In this document: positions 23,342 through 32,814 of the stretch, piece by piece
How positions within the stretch are numbered: position 1 is the stretch's first letter
How the letters are laid out: the number at the start of each line of letters is the position of its first letter
Assembly (NCBI RefSeq): GCF_002260845.1
Contig: NZ_BEDT01000001.1
Span: forward strand, 558,001-622,000
Origin: Pseudolactococcus reticulitermitis
Lineage (GTDB): Bacteria; Bacillota; Bacilli; Lactobacillales; Streptococcaceae
Length of the DNA stretch: 64,000 bases
Direction of reading: 5' to 3'
Position numbers and translations under genes: made by a program
The notes under the pieces: generated by a model
The model's input: only the letters and a program-made list of their open reading frames with translations
Told to the model about the DNA's origin: nothing
The model's database searches: none

Positions 23342-24761
23342 ACTCCCTTTCACAAGTACTATTCTATTTAAAGCGGTAATCTCACATTTACTGCTTTTTT
23401 CAGCTTTCTTTAGCTTGAATGCACATGGCTTCCTCACCCATCAAGCCTCTTTAACACGGCTTTGTATTTTCTATGTCTGCTCGCTCATTCTACTGGTCTG
23501 GTTTACCACACGAATTTCTATCGGTTTAAATCAAATTTCAGATCAAATTGATGATTTCACCGAGCAAAAATACACGGTGAGAAAGCAAATTCCGGGTCAT
23601 ACCGAAATCAACCAACTCTATGATAAAGTGGTCAACCTTGGTGAGAAAACGGAACACACTCAGGAAAGATTAGAATCCTCTAGCACGCGACTAAATGGTA
23701 TCCTGACCTACATGACGGACGGGGTCATTGCGACGGACAGGCGCGGCAAAATCGTCCTCGCGAATCATTCTGCTTTAGAATATCTCAATGTCACAGAAAA
23801 AGACCTCCTCTCTCGAAAACTAATTGAAGCCTTGGATATTGCCGCAGACTACACCTTTCGAGAGTTACTGGAAGCTGAGCCTGAAATCATCCTCGACTCT
23901 GAAAATGCCATGGGCGAATTTACGACTTTACGGATTAAATTTGCCCTTTTCCGCCGAGAATCAGGGTTTATTTCAGGGGTCGTTGCTGTTTTACACGACG
24001 TCACAGAACAGGAAAAAAATGAACGAGAACGGCGCTTATTCGTTTCCAACGTCTCGCATGAATTGCGGACACCTCTAACCTCTGTCAAATCTTATCTGGA
24101 AGCACTCGATGAAGGTGCTATCAATGACCCTGACATTGCCCCCGGCTTTATTAAAGTCTCGCTGAAAGAAACGGATCGGATGATTCGAATGATTCGAGAT
24201 TTAGTCACCTTGTCTCGCATGGATTCTGATACCATTGCCCTCGAAAAAGAAGTGATTAACTTCGTTGCTTTTCTTCATTTTCAACTCAACCGTTTCGATC
24301 AGATTGTCGGCAATAGCGATGAAAATGACAAGCAATTCAAGATTGTCCGGCAAATCCCGCTCCAACCGATTTGGATGGAAATTGATACCGATAAAATGGG
24401 GCAAGTCATTGATAATCTGATGAACAATGCCATTAAGTACAGCCCTGCTGGTGGTAATATTACCGTCAGCTTGGAGCAGACCAAGACGCAAGTTCTCTTG
24501 CGCATTGCAGACGAAGGGCTTGGTATTCCTAAAAAAGATTTGCCTAAAATCTTCGACCGTTTTTATCGTGTTGATAAGGCGCGCAGCCGTGAACAAGGCG
24601 GGACTGGACTGGGGCTTGCCATCGTTCGGGATATCGTCAAAATGCACAACGGTTTCGTCTGGGCTAAATCTGATGGCGAAACCGGGACGATTTTTACTGT
24701 CGTTCTGCCGTACGCACCGCTCGAAGCTGAGACTGATGATTGGGCTGGGCTGGTAGATTAG
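23331..24761 (+). CDS. walK: Sensor histidine kinase WalK (VicK/YycG)
   Basis: 476 aa. N-terminus has two hydrophobic segments (about 11-30 and 43-62) with only a very short outer loop, then a HAMP-like helix, a PAS domain (about 115-220, [23 protein letters not shown]), HisKA with the phospho-His in [18 protein letters not shown] (about 240) and a HATPase domain with [31 protein letters not shown] and [10 protein letters not shown]. The lack of a large extracytoplasmic sensor domain follows the streptococcal VicK pattern. Partner WalR is immediately upstream. Confidence 0.95.
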   Translation: MKNKLPFTSTILFKAVISHLLLFSAFFSLNAHGFLTHQASLTRLCIFYVCSLILLVWFTTRISIGLNQISDQIDDFTEQKYTVRKQIPGHTEINQLYDKVVNLGEKTEHTQERLESSSTRLNGILTYMTDGVIATDRRGKIVLANHSALEYLNVTEKDLLSRKLIEALDIAADYTFRELLEAEPEIILDSENAMGEFTTLRIKFALFRRESGFISGVVAVLHDVTEQEKNERERRLFVSNVSHELRTPLTSVKSYLEALDEGAINDPDIAPGFIKVSLKETDRMIRMIRDLVTLSRMDSDTIALEKEVINFVAFLHFQLNRFDQIVGNSDENDKQFKIVRQIPLQPIWMEIDTDKMGQVIDNLMNNAIKYSPAGGNITVSLEQTKTQVLLRIADEGLGIPKKDLPKIFDRFYRVDKARSREQGGTGLGLAIVRDIVKMHNGFVWAKSDGETGTIFTVVLPYAPLEAETDDWAGLVD

Positions 24762-24774
24762 ACTTAACATAAAA

Positions 24775-24801
24775 ACTACCATTTTTAAAATTCATGGTAG
24801 T
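24775..24801 (+). other. Hairpin between walK and walJ
   Basis: ACTACCAT...ATGGTAGT stem, not followed by a clean T-run. Could be an RNA-processing or partial-attenuation element that separates walRK from walJ expression. Confidence 0.45.
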
Positions 24802-24824
24802 GTACTTTTAGCAAGGAAATGAAA

Positions 24825-25631
24825 TTGACAGAAGAAAATGGATTTAACTACAGTATATTAGCCAGTGGTTCGACTGGTAATGTCACATATATCGAGACAT
24901 CTGAGCGCAAAATTTTAGTCGATGCCGGACTTTCTGGTAAAAAAATCGAGGGTCTCATGAATGAAATCGGCCGTAGCTTGAGCGATGTCGATAGCCTGCT
25001 TGTAACCCATGAACATAAAGATCACGTTGCTGGACTAGGCGTCCTGGCCCGCAAATACAAAATGGATCTCTATGCCAACGAGCAAACGTGGCAAGCTATT
25101 GGGGAATCCTGTGGGAAGATTGATACAGCTCAAAAACACGTCTTTGAAATGGGTAAGATGCTGACCTTCGGCGATATGGATGTCGAAAGTTTTGGTGTCA
25201 GTCATGACGCCGCGGCGCCACAATTTTACAAATTTATGAAAGATGGCAAGAGCTTTGTCATGCTGACAGATACTGGCTATGTCAGCGATCGGATGCGGGG
25301 TACAATCGAAAATGCGGATGCTTACTTGATGGAATCAAATCACGATGTCGAAATCCTGCGGATGGGGAACTACCCTTGGCGGTTAAAACAACGGATTCTT
25401 TCCGACCACGGCCATTTGTCAAATGAAGATGGGGCGAGTACAGCACTCTCTGTCATCGGCAAGCAAACTAAAAAAATCCTGCTCGGTCACCGCAGTCAGG
25501 AAAACAATCTGAAAGAACTGGCGCATATGACCATGGAAAATACGCTGATGCAGCATGATATTGATGCCCAAAATGACGTGGTCGTTTTGGACACGAGCCA
25601 TGTCGAAGCAAGCCCTTTGTATCATATTTGA
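24825..25631 (+). CDS. walJ: WalJ (VicX/YycJ) metallo-beta-lactamase-fold hydrolase
   Basis: About 268 aa. Metallo-beta-lactamase fold with the metal motif THEHKDH (about 60-66), SHDAA and the C-terminal DHGHLSNEDGAS. Proposed exonuclease/DNA-repair or cell-wall-linked role in Firmicutes. An ATG at 24819 sits only 1 nt after AAGGA, too close to be read; the TTG two codons later (24825) has the SD at 7 nt, so I take TTG as the start. Third gene of the wal operon. Confidence 0.9.
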   Translation: MTEENGFNYSILASGSTGNVTYIETSERKILVDAGLSGKKIEGLMNEIGRSLSDVDSLLVTHEHKDHVAGLGVLARKYKMDLYANEQTWQAIGESCGKIDTAQKHVFEMGKMLTFGDMDVESFGVSHDAAAPQFYKFMKDGKSFVMLTDTGYVSDRMRGTIENADAYLMESNHDVEILRMGNYPWRLKQRILSDHGHLSNEDGASTALSVIGKQTKKILLGHRSQENNLKELAHMTMENTLMQHDIDAQNDVVVLDTSHVEASPLYHI

Positions 25632-25635
25632 GACA

Positions 25636-25660
25636 ATAAAAAAACTCATCCAAGGATGGA
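25636..25660 (-). terminator. Terminator of the DUF4044 gene
   Basis: Short CATCC-TT-GGATG stem followed by AGTTTTTTT on the minus strand, just after the small gene and facing walJ. Confidence 0.6.
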
Positions 25661-25667
25661 TAAGCCA

Positions 25668-25787
25668 TTAGATAAAGACTGAAATTGCTGCTGCAACTGC
25701 TGCAAAAACAGTTAAAATCAGCATCAACCAGACAATGAGCATGACAACTTTTTGAAAAGTTGTTTTTTGTTGTTTTTTATAAGCCAT
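25668..25787 (-). CDS. 39-aa single-TM protein, DUF4044 family
   Basis: MAYKKQQKTTFQKVV followed by one membrane helix (about 15-38). The basic start with KTTFQK and a VWLMLILTVF helix match the short streptococcal/lactococcal DUF4044 family in length and pattern. Function unknown. Below the size of normal ORF calling. Transcribed against walJ. SD is weak. Confidence 0.75.
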   Translation of the reverse strand: MAYKKQQKTTFQKVVMLIVWLMLILTVFAAVAAAISVFI

Positions 25788-25856
25788 ATAGAGATTTTAC
25801 CGCAAAATGCCATGTTTTTCAAGCACTTAGTTAAGGCTTAATTAAGTGATAAATGA

Positions 25857-25862
25857 TATAAT
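25857..25862 (+). promoter_or_regulatory. -10 box of the Fe-S/GNAT gene
   Basis: TATAAT in GATATAATAAAG, about 105 nt upstream of the ATG, with no clear -35. It starts the structured leader described next. Confidence 0.5.
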
Positions 25863-25879
25863 AAAGCTTATAGTAATCT

Positions 25880-25915
25880 CCGCTAAAAAGGATGTCCATC
25901 AGACCATTTTAGTGG
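25880..25915 (+). promoter_or_regulatory. Leader hairpin upstream of the Fe-S/GNAT gene
   Basis: CCGCTAAAA (25880-25888) pairs with TTTTAGTGG (25907-25915), one G-U, around an 18-nt loop. It lies about 50 nt before the gene. No T-run follows, so not a terminator; possible RNA regulatory element. Confidence 0.35.
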
Positions 25916-25967
25916 TGGCTTTAAAACGAGACTGTATTTTAAAAATACTAGAAAAAGAGGAGATTTA

Positions 25968-26555
25968 ATGGAAGGTAATAAAATCAACGGTAAGACAGTC
26001 ACAGAAGCAGACTTACTATCGCTTGGTTATCGTAAATATTACTCTGACGACCTAGATGTTTTTTACAATAAGGACATTTGTGCTCACGTCGGAAATTGTG
26101 TCCGTGGCGATTCAAAGGTTTTTGAAGTCGGTCGCAGACCTTGGATTATCACGGGTAATGCCGAATCTGTTGAACAATGTATCACTGTCGTCAATTCTTG
26201 TCCGAGTGGCGCTTTAAAATGGTGCTACCATGGTCAAGATAATTTCATTGAGGGGGAAATGACTATGCCAAACTTTACATTTGAAGATCAAGAAGATCAA
26301 ATTGCTTTGATTAACGCAGATACACAGCAACAAGCTGGCGAAATCACCTTTACGGAAGCAGAAGATACCCTTGTCATTGTCCATACAGGTGTCAATCCTG
26401 AATTTCGAGGCAATGGCTTAGCTGAACAACTCGTCGCTAAAATGGTCGAAAAAGCCCGCCGTGAAGACAAGAAAATCTTCCCAATCTGTCCCTTTGCCCA
26501 AAAAGAATTTAAAGAAAAACCTGAATACGCCGATGTTTTGCGTCAGGATCTTTGA
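25968..26555 (+). CDS. Fusion of a mono-cluster 4Fe-4S ferredoxin-like domain and a YjdJ-type GNAT acetyltransferase
   Basis: 195 aa. Residues about 20-85 form a divergent Fer4_19-type domain with cysteines in NKDICAHVGNCVRGDSK and QCITVVNSCPSGALKWCY. Residues about 100-195 resemble the small YjdJ/COG2388 GNAT family, with the acetyl-CoA loop region HTGVNPEFRGNGLAEQLVAKMVEKAR and the closing CPFAQKEFKEKPEY. These two modules occur together in Firmicutes; substrate unknown. Monocistronic with SD AGAGGAG and a terminator; ~105-nt leader contains a hairpin. Confidence 0.82.
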   Translation: MEGNKINGKTVTEADLLSLGYRKYYSDDLDVFYNKDICAHVGNCVRGDSKVFEVGRRPWIITGNAESVEQCITVVNSCPSGALKWCYHGQDNFIEGEMTMPNFTFEDQEDQIALINADTQQQAGEITFTEAEDTLVIVHTGVNPEFRGNGLAEQLVAKMVEKARREDKKIFPICPFAQKEFKEKPEYADVLRQDL

Positions 26556-26558
26556 ACT

Positions 26559-26593
26559 AAAAAATGGTATCAGAAGTCTGATGCCATTTTTTT
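26559..26593 (+). terminator. Terminator of the Fe-S/GNAT gene
   Basis: AAAATGGTATCAGA...TCTGATGCCATTTTTTT, one mismatch, immediately after the stop; A-run on the other side allows it to serve the convergent MFS gene. Confidence 0.85.
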
Positions 26594-26602
26594 GTTAAGA
26601 AA

Positions 26603-27778
26603 TTATGCAACTTTTTTGCCATGGACGAAATAATAAAGCACCAAAGAAAGGATCACAACAGCCACCATTAATTCAAATAAGACTTTGAAACCAAGGATTG
26701 GTGCAATAATGCCCAAAATAACAGGGCCAACACCAAAAGCCAAGTCAAACAAGATAAAGTAAGTCGATGTCGCAACCCCAAGCCGTTCAATAGGCACCAT
26801 TTTAGCAATCGTTGACTGGATTGTTGATTGTAGATTACCAAAGCCAACACCAATCAGAATAGCTGAGATGACAAAGAGCCATACACCATTGACCTGAGAA
26901 AGGGTGATAAAGCCGAGAATTAAGGCAATAAACGAGGGATAGATAACGAAGTTTTCACCTTTCTTATCCGCCAGAACGCCTGTGAATAGTCGACTAACCA
27001 GCACTGAAAGGGCATAGATAACGAAGAAAAGGCTAGTGTACTCAGCCATGTGCTGCTCTTTCATGAAAAAGCTGAGATCGCTTTGGATGGCACTATAAGT
27101 AATTGCCGCAATCATCATCACAAAGGCAATTGGCAAAACTTTTGGCGCTACAAAACTATGAATGCTCATTTTTTGCTGATGCCCTTTGTTAGGCAGTTCA
27201 ACAGCCTCCTCATGAATAAAGAAAATAGCCGCTAAAATCAAAATACCGATGATAATTTCCAGCAAGAAAAGTTTTTGAAACCCGACGGTATCGATTAAAA
27301 CAAGGGCTAAAAATGGCCCCATGGCTGTCGCAATAACTGTCGATAGACTGAAATAGGAAATCCCTTCTGATTTTCGTTTAGCTGGGACAACTAAGACAAT
27401 CGCAGTATTAGTAATCGTCCCAATCAAGCCGACTGCAACCCCTTGAATAAAGCGCATCACAGCCAAAAGCGTCAGGCTATGCACCAAAGGATAGGCAATC
27501 AAACTCACCAGCAAGATGCCGCCACCAAGCAATAAAATTTGCTTGGTATCTAATTTCGCCATAATCATGCCACTGGATAAGCGAGCAAATAACGACCCGA
27601 TAACCGTGAGACCAACAAGCAATCCACCGACTGCCTGTGATAAGCCTAATTCTTCTACCGCATAAGGCCCAATAGCAACGGTTAGGCTGTAAAATGTCAT
27701 CATGACCAATAAATTGATGATAAAAATCTCTAAAAATGACTGATTAAATATCTTTGTCACTTGATGTTCTGCTTCCAT
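26603..27778 (-). CDS. MFS transporter (YfcJ/sugar- or drug-efflux-like)
   Basis: 391 aa from ATG 27778, preceded by AAGGGGG; the open frame to 27871 lacks this SD. Twelve hydrophobic segments. First loop GLTVIGSLFARLSSGMIMAKLDTKQ contains the MFS family motif region. TM11-12 ends VLYYFVHGKKVA. Substrate unknown. Expression seems to pass through a ~240-nt structured leader with an attenuator-like terminator and an operator-like palindrome, so it is probably induced by a specific signal. Confidence 0.82.
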   Translation of the reverse strand: MEAEHQVTKIFNQSFLEIFIINLLVMMTFYSLTVAIGPYAVEELGLSQAVGGLLVGLTVIGSLFARLSSGMIMAKLDTKQILLLGGGILLVSLIAYPLVHSLTLLAVMRFIQGVAVGLIGTITNTAIVLVVPAKRKSEGISYFSLSTVIATAMGPFLALVLIDTVGFQKLFLLEIIIGILILAAIFFIHEEAVELPNKGHQQKMSIHSFVAPKVLPIAFVMMIAAITYSAIQSDLSFFMKEQHMAEYTSLFFVIYALSVLVSRLFTGVLADKKGENFVIYPSFIALILGFITLSQVNGVWLFVISAILIGVGFGNLQSTIQSTIAKMVPIERLGVATSTYFILFDLAFGVGPVILGIIAPILGFKVLFELMVAVVILSLVLYYFVHGKKVA

Positions 27779-27847
27779 AATTTCCCCCTTTTGACATCTC
27801 ACGATATATTTGAGGTGTCTTCCACTTTTAAATGATGATATTATGGC

Positions 27848-27864
27848 TTGTAAACGTTTTACAA
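27848..27864. promoter_or_regulatory. Operator-like palindrome (LacI/CcpA type) upstream of the MFS gene
   Basis: TTGTAAA-CG-TTTTACAA has the central CG and symmetric arms of LacI-family operators; it fits cre only loosely because of spacing. 70 nt upstream of the MFS ATG. Confidence 0.4.
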
Positions 27865-27879
27865 ACCACAATAAAAAGC

Positions 27880-28029
27880 AAAAACACCCAAATGGGCGCC
27901 TTTACTTTTAAATCAGATATTTTTTATCCAATTAGGCTGATTTTAATCTGCTTCAGGTTAAAGCTGTTCAATACTTGTTGCTTTAAAGGTTCCCAAAGCA
28001 AAATAATAAATTAATATAATTTCATTATA
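27880..28029 (-). promoter_or_regulatory. Structured leader of the MFS gene with attenuator-like terminator
   Basis: On the minus strand, from a TATAAT (28024-28029) downward: hairpin TTGCTTT...AAAGCAA (27978-28001), hairpin TTAAAATCAG...CTGATTTAAAA (27905-27946), then a G-U-rich stem GGCGCCC-ATTT-GGGTGTT followed by T5 (27880-27901), all 100 nt upstream of the gene. This succession resembles an aptamer plus intrinsic terminator. No known riboswitch motif was recognised. Confidence 0.45.
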
Positions 28030-28141
28030 CCATATTTTGCTTTGTATTTCTAGAACATTTCTATAATTATTCCTATATTTAAAAGTTTTTAAAAAATACA
28101 TAAGTTATTCTATCTTCGTGAGTCAATCCCAAAATGCTATC

Positions 28142-28170
28142 AAAAAACACCTGCCATCACTGGCAAGCGT
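28142..28170 (-). terminator. Terminator of fba
   Basis: CTTGCCA-GTGA-TGGCAGG stem followed by TGTTTTTT on the minus strand, about 75 nt after the fba stop. Confidence 0.7.
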
Positions 28171-28243
28171 TGATTTTATCATATTTTAAAATTGAATTAA
28201 ACTTTGTTTGCTCACAATCAAAGATTGCTTCGCAGAATAAGAC

Positions 28244-29125
28244 TTAGGCTTTATTTGCAGAACCGAAAACGTCAATACGTTCTTCAACTGCTGCTTGAAC
28301 GGCGTCAATACCTGGTTTAAGGAATTTACGTGGGTCAAACAATTTTTTAGCTTCGTAGTCAGCTTCGTTGGCATCGTAGTCACGTGCAAATTGACGAGTT
28401 GCTGCTGCAAAGGCTTGTTGTGATTCAGTGTTAACGTTGACTTTGGCAACACCCATTTTGATTGCTGCACGGATTTGGTCATCAGGGATACCAGAACCAC
28501 CGTGAAGGACGATTGGGAAACCAGGAACAGCGTCAGTTAATTTTTGAAGGTGATCCAAATCAAGACCAGTCCAGTTAGCTGGGTAAGGACCATGAATGTT
28601 ACCGATACCAGCTGCAAGGAAGTCAATACCTGTTTTAACCATTTCAACTGCATCTTCGATTGGTGCTAATTCACCAGAACCGATGATACCGTCTTCTTCA
28701 CCACCGATAGTCCCAACTTCAGCTTCGACTGAGATACCTTTAGCGTGAGCAAGCGCAACGATTTCTTTCGTTTTTTCAAGGTTTTCAGCGATTGGCAGAT
28801 GTGAACCGTCAAACATCAATGATGTGTAACCAACTTCGATAACTTCTTTAGCGTCTTCATAATGACCGTGGTCAAGGTGAATCGCAACTGGTACAGTGAT
28901 GTTCATTGATTCCACAAGGTTTTCAATGATGTATTTAGCTGTTTTGTAGCCACCCATGTATTTACCAGCGCCCATAGACGTTTGGATAAGTACTGGAGCT
29001 TGTTTAGCTTGAGCTGCACGCAAGATAGCTTGTGTCCACTCCAAGTTGTTTGTATTGAATCCACCGATTGCGTAGCCATTTTCACGAGCTGCTGCAACGA
29101 ATTTTTCTGCTGAAACGATTGCCAT
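28244..29125 (-). CDS. fba: Class II fructose-1,6-bisphosphate aldolase
   Basis: Glycolytic zinc aldolase, cytoplasm. 293 aa, normal. Zinc histidines in VAIHLDHGHYED (about 80-86) and HGGSGIPDD (about 208), glycine loop GIGNIHGPYP, N-terminal MAIVSAEKFVAAARENGYAIGGFNTNN. Strong codon bias and GGAGG SD fit high expression; TATAAT lies about 50 nt upstream. Monocistronic. Confidence 0.97.
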   Translation of the reverse strand: MAIVSAEKFVAAARENGYAIGGFNTNNLEWTQAILRAAQAKQAPVLIQTSMGAGKYMGGYKTAKYIIENLVESMNITVPVAIHLDHGHYEDAKEVIEVGYTSLMFDGSHLPIAENLEKTKEIVALAHAKGISVEAEVGTIGGEEDGIIGSGELAPIEDAVEMVKTGIDFLAAGIGNIHGPYPANWTGLDLDHLQKLTDAVPGFPIVLHGGSGIPDDQIRAAIKMGVAKVNVNTESQQAFAAATRQFARDYDANEADYEAKKLFDPRKFLKPGIDAVQAAVEERIDVFGSANKA

Positions 29126-29278
29126 TTCTTAAGTTCCTCCAAAATTTATTTAACGAGTTAATTATACCACTTTGTGAAGGATTATTCTAGTTTTTAGTCG
29201 ATTTATTTTATTTTCATCAACTTTTCTCGTTTATTTGCTGAAAATTACAGCTAAATTTACAGCCTATTTACCTAACAA

Positions 29279-29320
29279 AAAAACTTACGTCCTTCAAAAT
29301 TTCCAAAGTCGTAAGTTTTT
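29279..29320 (-). terminator. Terminator of pyc
   Basis: AAAAACTTACG...CGTAAGTTTTT perfect 11-bp arms, T-run on the minus strand, 12 nt after the pyc stop. Confidence 0.85.
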
Positions 29321-29331
29321 AACAATTATTT

Positions 29332-32300
29332 TTATTTCATTTCGATCAATAAATCTTGTGTGGCAATCGCTTCTGCTGCCTTGACATAGATTCTCTTCAC
29401 TTCACCATCAAATGGTGCCTCAATCGTTGTTTCCATCTTCATCGCTTCTGTGACCATCAGCGGTTGCCCTTTGACAACTTTCTCATCAGGTTTGACAAGA
29501 ACTGTCACGACTGAACCCGGCATGGTTGCACCGATATGATTTGGATTAGATGGCTCCGCTTTTTCCTTAACGACAGCTGTCGTTTTAATCGACGTATCTT
29601 TGACAACCATCTCACGACGTTGCCCATTGAGGTTAAAGAAGAGCGTTTTATTGCCTTCATTATCAGGTTCAGAGATGCTATCCAGACGGATTAACAAGGT
29701 CTTACCTTTTTCGATTTGAACCGAAATCTTTTCACCGACACGCATACCGTTAAAGAATGTCGGTGTGTCAAGTAAGGTCACACTGCCAAACTCATTTTGC
29801 ATTTTTTGGTAATCAAGAAAGACCTGTGGATAAAGGATATAGCTCAACACCTCATGACGACCAGGCGCATAGCCCAATTTCTCAGTCAACTCAACCACGA
29901 CATCGTCAAAATTAACCGGTGTCGCATGTAAACCTGGACGATCTGTGATAAAGGGCTTATCTTTGAGAATAATTTTTTGCAATTTCTCTGGGAAACCACC
30001 AACTGGCTGGCCTAAATCACCAGCAAAGAAACTAATCACTGATTCAGGGAAGCTCAGCGAAGCGCCTTTTTCGTAGATATCTGCTTCAGTCAGATCATTT
30101 TGTACCATAAAGAGCGCCATATCGCCGACAACTTTAGAAGATGGTGTCACCTTGATAATGTCACCAAACATCATGTTGACCGTGTGATACATGGCTTTGA
30201 CTTCATCAAAGCGCAAGCCCAAGCCAACAGCTGTTGCCTGCGATTGGAGGTTGGTATATTGACCACCCGGCATTTCATGTAGATAAACTTCTGTCTGCGG
30301 GCTAGTCAGACCTTTTTCAAATGGTGCATAGAACTTGCGAACGTCTTCCCAGTAATGGTTGATTTGCGCTGCATTTTCAATATCTAACTCCGGTGCGCGT
30401 TTACCATTTTCCAAAGCATAGTAAAGGGATGACATACTTGGTTGACTCGTGCCTGATGACATGGCAGCCGTCGCCACATCCACGATATCCACACCTGCCG
30501 TTACCGCTGCTGAACAAGTGATGATGCCATTGCCAGACGTATCATGCGTATGCAAATGGAGCGGCATATCAACCGTTTCTTTCAACTCTGAAATCAAACG
30601 GTAAGCCGCTTGAGGTTTCAAAATACCCGCCATATCTTTAATGGCCAAAATATGCGCACCTGTTGCTTGGAGTTCTTTCGCCAAATCTTTATAATATTTG
30701 ATATTATATTTTTGACGATTATCGTCCAAGATATCGCCTGTGTAACACATGGTTGCTTCAACAATCTTACCGGTATCACGGACAGCTTGGATCGATTTTT
30801 CCATCTGTGGCAGCCAGTTAAGCGAGTCAAAGACACGGAAAACATCTATGCCTTCTTCCGCCGCAACTTTGATAAATTCTTGGATAACATTATCTGGATA
30901 GTTTTGGTAGCCAACCGCATTTGACCCACGGAAAAGCATTTGGAACATGGTGTTGGGCATTAATTTACGGAGTTCCCGCAAACGATACCAAGGACTTTCA
31001 TTGAGGAAACGATAGGCGACATCAAAGGTTGCCCCGCCCCACATCTCAGATGAGAAAAGGTTAGGCAAGCCTTGGTCGACTGCTGCTGCAACTTGTCGCA
31101 TGTCTTGCAAGCGCACACGTGTTGCCAAAAGACTTTGATGGGCATCACGAAAAGTCGTATCGGTCAACAACACTTCCTTGCGAGATTTGACATAATCAAC
31201 AACGGCGTCAGCACCCTTGGTCTCTAAGATATTCTTAGTCGTTAGCGTTTCGATTTTCTTGACTTTCGGATAGCGTGTTTCATCAAAATAAGGTTTAGCC
31301 GTTTGATTAACCCCTGGGAAGCCATTAACTGTGATATTGGCGATGTATTTCATCGTTTTATTACCACGGTCGCGCAAACGCGGGAAGCTAAAGAGCTCCG
31401 GTGTACTGTCGATAAAGGTCGTCTTGGCCTCTCCCGACACAAATTCCGAGTGATTGAGGACATTTCTTAGGAACGGAATATTGGTCTTAACGCCACGAAT
31501 CCGGAATTCACGGAGACAACGATCCATTTTACGGATAGCTTCCTTAAAGTCAGTCGCATTGGTAATGACTTTAACGAGTAAGCTGTCAAAATAGGGCGTC
31601 ACTTCATAACCAGAATAGGCATTGCCGACATCTAAACGGACACCAAAACCACCCGGCGAACGATAAGTGTCAATTTTACCTGTATCAGGTAAGAAATTAT
31701 TTTCAGGGTCTTCTGTTGTAATCCGACATTGGATGGCAGAGCCTAATAAGGGCATTTTATCTTGTTCAGGTATTTTGACATCTTTGTGAAGATCAGCGCC
31801 CTCAGCGATTAAAATCTGAGCTTGGACGATGTCAATGCCTGTCACCACTTCTGTAATCGTATGTTCAACCTGAACACGTGGATTGACTTCGATAAAGTAA
31901 AATTCATTGTCTTTCACCAAAAACTCGACGGTACCGGCATTGACATAGCCAACGTGTTGGCAGAGTTTGACTGCGGCATCACAAATCCGTTGCCGCAAAT
32001 CATCCGACATGCCAACGCTCGGTGCGACTTCGATGACTTTTTGATTCCGACGTTGCACAGAACAGTCACGCTCATATAAATGCACGACATTGCCATGCGC
32101 ATCACCGAGGATTTGAACTTCAATATGTTTCGGATTGGTAATGTATTTTTCGACATAGATTTCATCAGAACCAAAGGCTGATTTGGCTTCTGATGCGGCA
32201 CGCGCATAACCATCACGTGCCTCAGCTTCATTATGCGCCACACGCATACCGCGACCGCCACCACCAAGAGCAGCTTTAATCATGACTGGATAGCCAAAAG

Positions 32301-32745
32301 TACGACCAAAGGCAAGCGCGCCTTCCAAGTCCACCGGCCCTTCAGTTCCCGGAATAGAGCCAACACCAGCTGCGATAGAGGCTTCTTTGGCTTTGATTTT
32401 GTCGCCAAAAATATCCAGATGGTGCAAAGTTGGCCCAACAAAAATCAAACCAGCTGCTTCGACCTTACGAGCAAAGTCAATATTTTCTGACAACAAGCCA
32501 TAACCTGGATGAATCGCTTCAGCACCAGACTCAAGCGCAATCCGGACAATATCATCACTATCAAGATAGGCATCAATCGGTTTCTTACCTGCGCCAACTT
32601 GGTAGGCTTCATCGGCTTTAAAGCGGTGAACAGAATACTCATCTTCTTTGGCATAAATCGCTACGGTTGAGATACCCAACTCGTTACACGCACGGAAGAC
32701 ACGGATAGCAATTTCGCCACGGTTAGCAACTAGTAGTTTTTTCAT
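29332..32745 (-). CDS. pyc: Pyruvate carboxylase
   Basis: Biotin enzyme forming oxaloacetate from pyruvate and bicarbonate; feeds aspartate synthesis. 1137 aa, normal. Order: biotin carboxylase domain (1-450; ATP-grasp loop GGGGRGMRV near 163-171, VQRRNQKV, EVNPRVQVEHTITE), carboxyltransferase barrel (about 530-800; LLTDTTFRDAHQSLLATRVR, metal-binding LHLHTHDTSGNG), PYC_OADA domain, and biotinyl domain with VTEAMKMETT at the C-terminus (Lys about 20-40 residues from the end). In other lactococci it is controlled by c-di-AMP; the regulatory site cannot be judged here. Sits just after ftsW, a common order in lactococci and streptococci with pyc or ppc. Confidence 0.97.
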   Translation of the reverse strand: MKKLLVANRGEIAIRVFRACNELGISTVAIYAKEDEYSVHRFKADEAYQVGAGKKPIDAYLDSDDIVRIALESGAEAIHPGYGLLSENIDFARKVEAAGLIFVGPTLHHLDIFGDKIKAKEASIAAGVGSIPGTEGPVDLEGALAFGRTFGYPVMIKAALGGGGRGMRVAHNEAEARDGYARAASEAKSAFGSDEIYVEKYITNPKHIEVQILGDAHGNVVHLYERDCSVQRRNQKVIEVAPSVGMSDDLRQRICDAAVKLCQHVGYVNAGTVEFLVKDNEFYFIEVNPRVQVEHTITEVVTGIDIVQAQILIAEGADLHKDVKIPEQDKMPLLGSAIQCRITTEDPENNFLPDTGKIDTYRSPGGFGVRLDVGNAYSGYEVTPYFDSLLVKVITNATDFKEAIRKMDRCLREFRIRGVKTNIPFLRNVLNHSEFVSGEAKTTFIDSTPELFSFPRLRDRGNKTMKYIANITVNGFPGVNQTAKPYFDETRYPKVKKIETLTTKNILETKGADAVVDYVKSRKEVLLTDTTFRDAHQSLLATRVRLQDMRQVAAAVDQGLPNLFSSEMWGGATFDVAYRFLNESPWYRLRELRKLMPNTMFQMLFRGSNAVGYQNYPDNVIQEFIKVAAEEGIDVFRVFDSLNWLPQMEKSIQAVRDTGKIVEATMCYTGDILDDNRQKYNIKYYKDLAKELQATGAHILAIKDMAGILKPQAAYRLISELKETVDMPLHLHTHDTSGNGIITCSAAVTAGVDIVDVATAAMSSGTSQPSMSSLYYALENGKRAPELDIENAAQINHYWEDVRKFYAPFEKGLTSPQTEVYLHEMPGGQYTNLQSQATAVGLGLRFDEVKAMYHTVNMMFGDIIKVTPSSKVVGDMALFMVQNDLTEADIYEKGASLSFPESVISFFAGDLGQPVGGFPEKLQKIILKDKPFITDRPGLHATPVNFDDVVVELTEKLGYAPGRHEVLSYILYPQVFLDYQKMQNEFGSVTLLDTPTFFNGMRVGEKISVQIEKGKTLLIRLDSISEPDNEGNKTLFFNLNGQRREMVVKDTSIKTTAVVKEKAEPSNPNHIGATMPGSVVTVLVKPDEKVVKGQPLMVTEAMKMETTIEAPFDGEVKRIYVKAAEAIATQDLLIEMK

Positions 32746-32814
32746 ATATAAAGCCTTTCAATTTTTTACAGAAATTAAATTAACATACCTCAATATATCA
32801 CATTCGCACGCTGA

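Noticed and set aside
27880-28029. T-box, preQ1, guanidine or fluoride riboswitch upstream of the MFS gene
   Set aside because: None of the diagnostic motifs (for example the T-box GGUGG-ACC core) could be found; kept only as an unassigned leader.
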